Assembly (NCBI GenBank): GCA_030146365.1
Contig: JASLBU010000173.1
Span: 1-11,330 of the forward strand
Source: Candidatus Limnocylindria bacterium
GTDB taxonomy: Bacteria; Chloroflexota; Limnocylindria; QHBO01
Reading direction: 5' to 3'
Length of the DNA stretch: 11,330 bases
Part shown: positions 5,940-11,330 of the stretch, piece by piece
How positions within the stretch are numbered: the first letter of the stretch is position 1
How the letters are laid out: the number at the start of each line of letters is the position of its first letter
Notes under the pieces: model-generated
The model's database searches: none
What the model was told of the DNA's origin: nothing
Seen by the model: the letters and a program-made list of their open reading frames with translations, nothing else
Translations under genes and position numbers: made by a program

Positions 5940-7361
5940 TCAACGGGCGTAGCGGATCCCGCCGGCCCTGCGCTCCTTGTTCAGGCGGCGATTGAGGTGC
6001 AGGCCCTCGAACACGAACTCGGCAGCGGAGGCGATGCCCGCCGGCGATTCACCCGCATCCAGGCGCCCGATGGCGGCCCGCAGCTCCGGAACCGCCTCAG
6101 CCAGTGCGCCATGGACCCTGGACGGCACGAACTCGCCGACCTCGGCCTCGAGTCCCTCGTCCTCGAACCGTTCCACCAGCGGCATGAGCTCCGAGAGCGC
6201 GAAGTGGCGGTTGAAGACGTTCACCACGGCGCGGGCGACCAGCTTCTCGACGACCCGGTCCTCGCGCGTCTCGTCGCCGAGCGTCTCGAGCTCGATCTTG
6301 CCCGCAGTCGACGCCACCACGGACGGAAGGTCGCTGATCCGTGGAGCGGCGGTCGGCTCGCCCAGCCGCACGGCCCGCTTCAGTGCCGCAGCGGTCAGCG
6401 TCTCGTGGTTGGCGATCGTCACGCGGACGCTGACGCCGGACCGTTGGCTGACCTCCGATGACCGTCGCGCCAGCTGCGAGAGCTCCGCAACGACTTCCTT
6501 CATGAACGCCGGCACCTGGACGGGCACGTCGGCGTCGACGCCTGCGAAGTCCGCTGCCTCGGCCTCCATGATCGCGATCTCGGTGGCCGTCTCCTCCGGA
6601 TAGTGCGTCCGGATCTGGGCGCCAAAGCGGTCCTTGAGCGGGGTGATGATGCGCCCGCGGCTGGTGTAGTCCTCCGGGTTGGCCGATGCGATCACGAACA
6701 GGTCAAGATCCAGCCGGACGCGGTAGCCGCGGACCTGCACGTCGCGCTCCTCCATCACGTTGAGCAGGCCCACCTGGATGCGCTCGGCGAGGTCCGGCAG
6801 CTCGTTGAGGCTGAAAATACCCCGATGCGTCCGCGGCAGCAGCCCGTAGTGAATCGTGAGCTCGTCTGAGAGGTAGCGGCCCTCCGCGACCTTGACCGGG
6901 TCCACCTCGCCGATGAGGTCGGCGATGCTGATGTCCGGCGTCGCCAGCTTCTCGCTGTAGCGGTCGGCTGCCGCCCACCAGGCGATCGGCGTCTCATCGC
7001 CCGCGTCCGCCACGATGGAACGCGCGAGGGGCGACACGGGCGCGAGCGGGTCGTCGTGCAGCTCCGTGCCGGCCACGTACGGCAGCCAGGGATCCAGCAG
7101 GGTGACCAGGGATCGGGCGATCCGCGATTTCGCCTGGCCGCGCTCGCCGAGCAGGATCACGTCCTGTCCGGCGAGAATGGCGTTCTCGAGCTGCGGGAGC
7201 ACGGTCTCCTCGTAGCCGAGGATGCCGGGCAGGAACGGCCGGCCCTCGCGCATGCGTGCGAGCAGGTTCGCCCGAAGCTCCTCCTTGACGGTTCTCGTTC
7301 GCCAGCCGGCTGCGCGCAGCTCTCCCAGGGTGGTGTCAGCCGGACGCGATCCATTCACCAT
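5940..7361 (-). CDS. MoxR/magnesium-chelatase-I-like AAA+ ATPase
   Basis: A 473-residue AAA+ protein of the MoxR/ChlI clade, which remodels partner proteins with a VWA-domain subunit. Visible elements are Walker A GERGQAKSR (72-80), the helix-2 insert region LIGEVDPVKVAEGRYL (149-164), a Walker B-type strand GIFSLNELPDL (181-191) with Asn-Glu in place of Asp-Glu, sensor-1 ASANPEDY (225-232), and PLKDRFG (241-247) carrying a candidate arginine finger. The C-terminal 200 residues are helical, with a basic tail. The usual VWA partner is not in the window. It may act in cofactor insertion or complex assembly; a bacteriochlorophyll role is not supported by neighbours. ATG 7361 follows a TAGGCT box by six bases, so translation is probably leaderless. 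Standard annotation could mislabel it a sigma-54 regulator. Confidence 0.85.
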   Translation of the reverse strand: MVNGSRPADTTLGELRAAGWRTRTVKEELRANLLARMREGRPFLPGILGYEETVLPQLENAILAGQDVILLGERGQAKSRIARSLVTLLDPWLPYVAGTELHDDPLAPVSPLARSIVADAGDETPIAWWAAADRYSEKLATPDISIADLIGEVDPVKVAEGRYLSDELTIHYGLLPRTHRGIFSLNELPDLAERIQVGLLNVMEERDVQVRGYRVRLDLDLFVIASANPEDYTSRGRIITPLKDRFGAQIRTHYPEETATEIAIMEAEAADFAGVDADVPVQVPAFMKEVVAELSQLARRSSEVSQRSGVSVRVTIANHETLTAAALKRAVRLGEPTAAPRISDLPSVVASTAGKIELETLGDETREDRVVEKLVARAVVNVFNRHFALSELMPLVERFEDEGLEAEVGEFVPSRVHGALAEAVPELRAAIGRLDAGESPAGIASAAEFVFEGLHLNRRLNKERRAGGIRYAR

Positions 7362-7367
7362 GATTCG

Positions 7368-7373
7368 AGCCTA
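7368..7373 (-). promoter_or_regulatory. Candidate -10 box for leaderless AAA+ ATPase transcript
   Basis: On the minus strand TAGGCT (TANNNT) ends six bases before the ATG at 7361, the same geometry as the LLM gene. There is no Shine-Dalgarno and no clear -35 box. It implies the AAA+ gene is transcribed independently of the dehydrogenase gene upstream. Confidence 0.45.
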
Positions 7374-7452
7374 CCACCGGCGCCCAGAGATGGTGCCTGG
7401 CCGATCCGAGCGCCGCAGACCAGCCGTCCGGCCGCCACCCCCATTCTCACCA

Positions 7453-7480
7453 CGCTCTCCGTTGACTGCGCGGCAGAGCG
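7453..7480 (-). terminator. Imperfect hairpin after the quinoprotein gene
   Basis: CGCTCT-CCG (7453-7461) and CGG-C-AGAGCG (7471-7480) form a 6+3-bp stem with one bulged base and a 9-base loop, starting about 25 bases downstream of the quinoprotein stop on the minus strand. There is no T-run, so it is only a possible terminator. It lies in the 144-base gap that also holds the AAA+ gene's -10 box. Confidence 0.3.
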
Positions 7481-7505
7481 GAACCGGCGCGCCGTTCGCG
7501 GTCCC

Positions 7506-9401
7506 TCACCCTTCCTCGACGACCAGCACGCCTTCCATGCCGGGGTGCAGGGTGCACACGAAGGTGTACTCCCCGGCCTCCGGCGCGGTGAACTCGATGA
7601 CGTCGCTCCCCTCCGGCGGCACTGTCACATCCGTCGCGGCGTTGATCGGGTCGCCGAACGTGAGATTGTGGGGGACGGAGGTCGACTGGTTCTCGAACGT
7701 GAGCCGGACCGTGGAGCCGGCCGGCACGCTGACCTCGATCGGGTCGAACTCGTTCGCCGTCCCGGTGTCCGTGCCGACGGTGATCTCGACGACCTCGCCG
7801 GAGGCCTCGCCCTCGGTCGCCGCGGCGCTCGCCGACGGTCCCGCCTGCCCGACGGTATCGGCGGGGCCCACGCGGTATACGTTGCCGGAATCGTGGCTGA
7901 CCACGTACATCATGCCGTCCGGGCCCTGGACGATGTGGGTCACGATGCCGAATCCGGTGCCCACGACGAACGCCTCGCTCTCACCGATGTCGCCCTTCGA
8001 CTCGTTGTCGTCCACCAGGTCCGCCAGCCCCTCATCGCCACCGAAGTCGAAGCCGGAGCCGTCCTCGGCCACCGGGTAGCGGAAGATCGAATCGGTCAGC
8101 ACGGTGCCGAGCCATGCGGTGTTCGCCGAGGACTCGCCGAGGGCGTCATCGGCCACGAAGCCGATGGAGGTCACCGCCGGCGGGTAGCGCCAGGAGAACG
8201 CGGGCTCGACGAACTGGCTTCCCTCGTACTGCACCAGGCGCCCGAGCGCCTCTTCCGATGACGCTGCCAGCTGGTCCGGCGGGTACTCGGCCACGTCGGT
8301 CCCGTCCTCGGACGCGATCTCGAGCTCGCGGTACTCGTCGAAGCGCTCGCTGGGTCCCATGACCTGCCACCAGCCGGAGTTCGCGCCGCCGGGGAAGATG
8401 TTGACTTCGTCCCAGCTGTCGTCGCCGTTCTCCGTCTGCCACAGGTCGCCCGTGGCAGGGTGAATGGCGAGGCCGAAGCTGTTGCGAACGCCGTACGCCC
8501 ACGTCCGGGCAAGGTTCTCGGCTGCCTCGCCGTCCAGCTGGCTCGCCGCGCCGACGAGCGGGTTGTCGTCGGGGATCGATCCATCGTCGGTGACGCGGAC
8601 CACGACACCCGTCCAGTTCATCGGGTCGAGCCCGCCCTGCCCATCGATGTTCTGCAATTCGCCGCGCAGGTTCTGGTCCCCGTTCACGAAGTACAGGGTG
8701 TTGTCCTGGCCGAACACGATCTGGCCGCCGTCGTGGTTGCCCCGGATGCGGTCGGACGTGTCCGTCTCCAGCGTGTTGCTGCGCATCTCGACGATGTTCA
8801 TGTCCCAGGTCAGCGCTCCGCCGTCCCACACGAAGCGGTCGACGCGGTTGCCGAGGTCCGGGACGGCGAACTCCTCGTCCGTATCGGCGCCGAGCAGGCC
8901 GCCATCGCCCTCGCCCTCGCCGCTCGCCGTCCAGTAGAGATAAACGTAGCCGTTGTCCCCGAACTCCGGGTGCACCGCGATGCCGAGCAGACCCCGCTCG
9001 TCGAAGAAGTTCACCGCCAGGTCAAGGACCGGCTCCCCGATGTCACCGTCCAGGACCCGATGCACCTCGCCGGTGGTCTTCTCGATGACGAAGTACTCGC
9101 CCTCGCCGATGAACGCGATGCCGGTCGGGAACTCGAATCCCTCGGCTGCCACCTCGACGCCGAGCGTCTCGTCGGTCATGGTCGGCCCATCGGCCGCCGG
9201 CGCCTCCGACTCCGCGGCACCCTCGCTCGGCGCCTCAGATGGCGATGCACCGGACTCGTCGGGCGGCGCGCTCGAGGCGACGGAGGGCGTCGAGCCGGCG
9301 CTGGAGTCTGACTCGGCGTCGCAGGCTGCGAGTGTCAGCAGCAGGACGCCGAGGATGGCGAGGAAACGGAAGCGAGGTGGCACGAACGTGTGGTTCTCCA
9401 T
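7506..9401 (-). CDS. Lipoprotein PQQ-type sugar dehydrogenase fused to an amicyanin-like cupredoxin domain
   Basis: A 631-residue secreted lipoprotein. A signal peptide ends in the lipobox LTLAAC (C27), followed by a Ser/Ala/Glu/Pro linker to about 72. Residues 80-512 resemble the soluble glucose / sorbosone dehydrogenase beta-propeller: RGLLGIAVHPEF (136-147), NHDGGQIVFG (222-231, H223 aligning with the catalytic His), WAYGVRNSFGLAIHP (301-315, R306 at the PQQ-binding Arg) and ENGDDSWDEVN (324-334). After a second linker (515-537), residues 538-631 form a cupredoxin with H578 (VPHNLTF) and C616, H619, M622 (CTLHPGM), a complete type-1 copper set spaced as in amicyanin. It probably oxidises a sugar or alcohol outside the membrane and passes electrons to its own copper. 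ATG 9401 lacks a Shine-Dalgarno. An in-frame GTG seven codons in gives a more typical signal peptide and remains possible. Confidence 0.85.
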   Translation of the reverse strand: MENHTFVPPRFRFLAILGVLLLTLAACDAESDSSAGSTPSVASSAPPDESGASPSEAPSEGAAESEAPAADGPTMTDETLGVEVAAEGFEFPTGIAFIGEGEYFVIEKTTGEVHRVLDGDIGEPVLDLAVNFFDERGLLGIAVHPEFGDNGYVYLYWTASGEGEGDGGLLGADTDEEFAVPDLGNRVDRFVWDGGALTWDMNIVEMRSNTLETDTSDRIRGNHDGGQIVFGQDNTLYFVNGDQNLRGELQNIDGQGGLDPMNWTGVVVRVTDDGSIPDDNPLVGAASQLDGEAAENLARTWAYGVRNSFGLAIHPATGDLWQTENGDDSWDEVNIFPGGANSGWWQVMGPSERFDEYRELEIASEDGTDVAEYPPDQLAASSEEALGRLVQYEGSQFVEPAFSWRYPPAVTSIGFVADDALGESSANTAWLGTVLTDSIFRYPVAEDGSGFDFGGDEGLADLVDDNESKGDIGESEAFVVGTGFGIVTHIVQGPDGMMYVVSHDSGNVYRVGPADTVGQAGPSASAAATEGEASGEVVEITVGTDTGTANEFDPIEVSVPAGSTVRLTFENQSTSVPHNLTFGDPINAATDVTVPPEGSDVIEFTAPEAGEYTFVCTLHPGMEGVLVVEEG

Positions 9402-9442
9402 CGGCGACTGAGGGGACGATGAGCCTTGGCCTGCACGAGGCA

Positions 9443-9465
9443 CGCCACCCCGCGCCGGAATGGCG
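9443..9465 (-). terminator. Nine-bp hairpin just after the VirB11-like ATPase gene
   Basis: In the minus-strand RNA, CGCCAUUCC and GGGGUGGCG pair over nine positions, two of them G-U wobbles, around a 5-base loop, starting seven bases after the ATPase stop. There is no U-run after it. By position it may terminate or attenuate read-through into the quinoprotein gene. Confidence 0.35.
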
Positions 9466-9471
9466 GATCGT

Positions 9472-10359
9472 TCAGGCGGCGAAGTGCCGGACCGCGGCTG
9501 CCACGGCCGGCGGGTCGCAGATCCCCTGCCTGGCCAGCTCGTCGAGGAACGTCGAGCGAGCGTCCAGCTCATCCTCGAACGCCGATGGCGTGAGCCCGAG
9601 GGACGCGGCGAGCGCGGCGTAGGCGGCCGGATCGTGGATGAACGGCCGGGTGGCTCGCCCACCGTCATCCGACAGCATCGGCGGCGCCGGCAGGCGCTGC
9701 GCCCCGGTCAGGCTTGGCGACCGCTCGCCCTCGATGGCGCCGAGCCGCACCGGCGCGAGCGCGCCGTCGGCGTTCAGGCGCAGGTGCCACGCCTCCTCGA
9801 TGCGCCGATACATCCCGGCCGGCGTGGCATACGCCGAGTACTGCAGGTAGATGGTGAGGCCGGCGAGGTCCGTGTCGGTCGCCCCTAGATGCGTCCGCAG
9901 TGCGTCGAGCGCCTCCGGCAGGGAGTCGGCGTGCATCGTCGCTCCGAGGCCCCAGCCCTTGCCGGCCAGGATCAGGGCACCGCGCGCTGCCCGCCCCCAG
10001 ACGTAGATCGGCAGGTGGTCGCTCATCTCGTTGATGAGGAGGTACCCGGTGCCCGGCTCGATCTCGTCGAGCCAGTCGTACTCCTCCCACCAGCCGCGAA
10101 CGAAGACGCCGGTGGTGTCGTCCGGCAGGAAGTCCACCAGCGCGCTCAGCGCGGTCGTCTTGCCGGCCTGCGGCGCCTCGGAGCTGAGCATCACGGACCG
10201 GCGTCGGCTCACCACGGCCCACAGCGTGGCCATGAGTCGGCTGTCGATGGTCGGCGTGCCGATGAGCTCCACGGCGCTCATCGGGTTCGGCGGCGCCCAG
10301 TGATAGCCCCACCAGCCTTCGGGGAACCGGGAGTACCACGCTGCGAGGGCGCCGGACAT
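9472..10359 (-). CDS. Stand-alone VirB11/CpaF-like P-loop ATPase
   Basis: A 295-residue protein resembling the ATPase core of type II/IV secretion ATPases. ELIGTPTIDSRLMATLWAVV (31-50) leads into Walker A APQAGKTT (62-69), then a Walker B-like strand YLLINEMSD (106-114, Asn-Glu at the acidic position), and LGATMHADSLPEALDAL (138-154), which matches the histidine box of CpaF/VirB11 (H143). The N-terminal domain typical of those ATPases is reduced to about 30 residues, including an aromatic stretch FPEGWWGYHW (12-21). The C-terminal 60 residues are helical and unassigned. No pilin, membrane platform or TadB/C gene lies nearby, so secretion function is not supported. A DNA- or protein-handling orphan role is possible. 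ATG 10359 has no Shine-Dalgarno but has a candidate promoter just upstream. Confidence 0.7.
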   Translation of the reverse strand: MSGALAAWYSRFPEGWWGYHWAPPNPMSAVELIGTPTIDSRLMATLWAVVSRRRSVMLSSEAPQAGKTTALSALVDFLPDDTTGVFVRGWWEEYDWLDEIEPGTGYLLINEMSDHLPIYVWGRAARGALILAGKGWGLGATMHADSLPEALDALRTHLGATDTDLAGLTIYLQYSAYATPAGMYRRIEEAWHLRLNADGALAPVRLGAIEGERSPSLTGAQRLPAPPMLSDDGGRATRPFIHDPAAYAALAASLGLTPSAFEDELDARSTFLDELARQGICDPPAVAAAVRHFAA

Positions 10360-10368
10360 CGTCCGGCC

Positions 10369-10397
10369 ACGGTACGCGGGGGTGCGTGGTGGCGCAA
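10369..10397 (-). promoter_or_regulatory. Candidate promoter of the VirB11-like ATPase gene
   Basis: On the minus strand TTGCGC (10397-10392) and TACCGT (10374-10369) are exactly 17 bases apart. The -10 box ends nine bases before the ATG at 10359, implying a leader of only a few bases or none, consistent with the missing Shine-Dalgarno. It would separate this gene from the upstream aldolase-SRPBCC pair. Confidence 0.4.
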
Positions 10398-10413
10398 CCG
10401 CGCGGTGCGAACG

Positions 10414-10863
10414 TCAGCCGCGGAGGAGCTGCCGCTGCCGGACGTGACGCCACACGAACGTCAGCCGCATGACGATGCCCGCCACGGTGTCGAGGGCGGC
10501 GCCGATGGGGCCGTCCGGGCCGACGTGGAAGTCGATTCGGTCCTCGATCCAGGTCCCGCGCCGCCCGGGCGTGAACGTGTGCGAATGGTGGAAGCGAGCC
10601 ATCGGCCCGGATACCGTCTCGTCCACGAACCGCTCTCCTGTGATGCGGTCGACGAGCCGCACGGTCCATCGCCGCTGGAAGGGACCGAGTCCGTACCGGA
10701 AGACGAACAGCGACCCCGGCTGGGGCGGAGCTGGGTCGATGGACTCGAGCCGGATGGCGACCGGCGGCGGCATGAGGAGCGCCAGGTTCGCCGGATCGTC
10801 GAAGAAGGCGAAGACCTCGTCGATCGGCGCGCCGACCCAGGCACGGGAGCGGACGACCGGCAC
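10414..10863 (-). CDS. SRPBCC (START/Bet v1-like) ligand-binding protein
   Basis: A 149-residue single-domain protein of the SRPBCC superfamily, small helix-grip folds that bind hydrophobic ligands in a central cavity. The N-terminal strand and first helix read RSRAWVGAPIDEVFAFFDDP (5-24), the middle strands include RFVDETVSGPMARFHHSHTF (78-97) and TWIEDRIDFH (104-113), and the C-terminal helix spans about 118-145. This resembles the uncharacterised ligand-binding SRPBCC group sometimes annotated as cell-division-inhibitor-like. Ligand and function are unknown. GTG 10863 is chosen because it keeps the full first strand and lies four bases after the aldolase stop, indicating translational coupling. 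A weak GGCGG precedes it inside the aldolase gene. It is followed by the VirB11-like gene 54 bases downstream. Confidence 0.8.
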   Translation of the reverse strand: MPVVRSRAWVGAPIDEVFAFFDDPANLALLMPPPVAIRLESIDPAPPQPGSLFVFRYGLGPFQRRWTVRLVDRITGERFVDETVSGPMARFHHSHTFTPGRRGTWIEDRIDFHVGPDGPIGAALDTVAGIVMRLTFVWRHVRQRQLLRG

Positions 10864-10867
10864 TGGA

Positions 10868-11330
10868 TCAGGCCGCCACGGCGCGCGCGAAGGCAGCGAC
10901 AGCCCGCTGCACGCCCGCGGACGACACATCCCGGTGGGTGACGGCCCGGAAGATGCCCGGGCCCACTGCGGCGACGCGGATCCCGTCGGCGGCCATGGAG
11001 TCGACCACGTGTGTGATGCGGCCGGCGCCGACCTCGCAGAACACCATGTTGGTTTCCACGAGGCCCGGGTCCACGCTGCCGGGAAGCGCGTCGGCGAAGC
11101 CCTCTGCGAGGCGGCGTGCCCGGTCGTGGTCCTCGGCCAGGCGGTCGATGCCGGTGTCGATCGCCACGCGGGCCGCCGCGCAGATGACGCCGACCTGCCG
11201 CATCCCCCCGCCGAGCATCTGTCGCGTCCCTCGCAGCGCGGCAATGAATTCGGATGAGCCGACGACCATGGAGCCGATCGGCGCGCCGAGCCCCTTGCTG
11301 AAGCAGAAGGTGACCCCATCGGCCTCTGCG
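10868..11330 (-). CDS. ltaE: Low-specificity L-threonine aldolase, C-terminal part (5' end outside window)
   Basis: A PLP-dependent fold-type I enzyme that cleaves L-threonine or L-allo-threonine to glycine and acetaldehyde. The frame is open to the window edge, and 153 residues are visible of about 340 usual, so the N-terminal half lies outside. FCFSKGLGAPIGS contains the PLP-binding lysine (codon at 11294-11296), followed by FIAALRGTRQMLGGGMRQ, the hallmark aldolase segment, and the C-terminal small domain with ETNMVFCEV and VTHRDVS. The ATG at 11269 is internal, because the catalytic lysine lies upstream of it. The stop is TGA at 10870-10868, and the SRPBCC gene starts four bases later. 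The symbol is by family; substrate stereochemistry is not shown by sequence. Confidence 0.88.
   Translation of the reverse strand, partial: AEADGVTFCFSKGLGAPIGSMVVGSSEFIAALRGTRQMLGGGMRQVGVICAAARVAIDTGIDRLAEDHDRARRLAEGFADALPGSVDPGLVETNMVFCEVGAGRITHVVDSMAADGIRVAAVGPGIFRAVTHRDVSSAGVQRAVAAFARAVAA

Noticed and set aside
7485..7494. Perfect palindrome CGGCGCGCCG as a possible operator
   Set aside because: Ten-base GC-only palindromes are common by chance at this base composition, and the site lies downstream of a gene end rather than in a promoter.
8460..9311. A 283-codon plus-strand open frame opposite the quinoprotein
   Set aside because: Antisense shadow of the propeller domain with no recognisable features.
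9402..9668. Starting the quinoprotein about 89 codons earlier
   Set aside because: This would bury the lipoprotein signal peptide inside the protein and overlap the upstream ATPase gene; the signal peptide and lipobox fix the start at 9401 or a few codons later.
9889..10941. A 350-codon plus-strand open frame crossing three minus-strand genes
   Set aside because: It spans gene boundaries on the other strand and gives a His/Arg/Pro-rich product typical of GC shadows.

Overview
This is a GC-rich, densely coded bacterial window with ten clear protein genes, two of them cut by the window edges, plus one possible leader peptide. No gene-free stretch exceeds about 210 bases. I see no rRNA, tRNA, CRISPR array, insertion sequence or phage gene. 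High GC, frequent GTG starts, a deazaflavin (F420)-type luciferase-like oxidoreductase and start codons only a few bases after TANNNT boxes (leaderless-style) suggest a soil or freshwater Chloroflexota (Limnocylindria-like) or an actinobacterium. This is an inference from gene content, not a phylogenetic result.

Layout. Positions 1-1059 (+) hold the C-terminal part of an MFS transporter. It converges on a MetE-like TIM-barrel protein (1131-2189, -), and a perfect 9-bp inverted repeat sits between the two stop codons. A 208-base divergent region with a candidate minus-strand promoter leads into a co-directional plus-strand run: SAM-dependent methyltransferase (2398-3078), possible 18-codon leader ORF (3115-3171), RIO1-type kinase (3213-3980), glucose/ribitol-type short-chain dehydrogenase (4019-4918) and F420-type LLM oxidoreductase (4975-5901). 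Gaps are 36 to 56 bases, so co-transcription is possible, although the LLM gene seems to carry its own leaderless promoter.

The rest is on the minus strand. Read in transcription order from the right edge: low-specificity threonine aldolase (C-terminal part), an SRPBCC protein four bases behind it, a stand-alone VirB11/CpaF-like P-loop ATPase, a lipoprotein quinoprotein sugar dehydrogenase fused to an amicyanin-like cupredoxin domain, and a MoxR/ChlI-type AAA+ ATPase that converges on the LLM gene.

How the genes relate. Most look like ordinary chromosomal metabolism rather than one pathway. The clearest biochemical story is the quinoprotein-cupredoxin fusion: a membrane-anchored extracytoplasmic PQQ-type dehydrogenase carrying its own predicted type-1 copper electron acceptor. 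The RIO kinase, with a strong Shine-Dalgarno in front of an out-of-frame mini-ORF, is the clearest regulatory puzzle. Two orphan ATPases lie on either side of the dehydrogenase without their usual partner genes in the window. I did not find convincing evidence of a complete novel multi-gene system.
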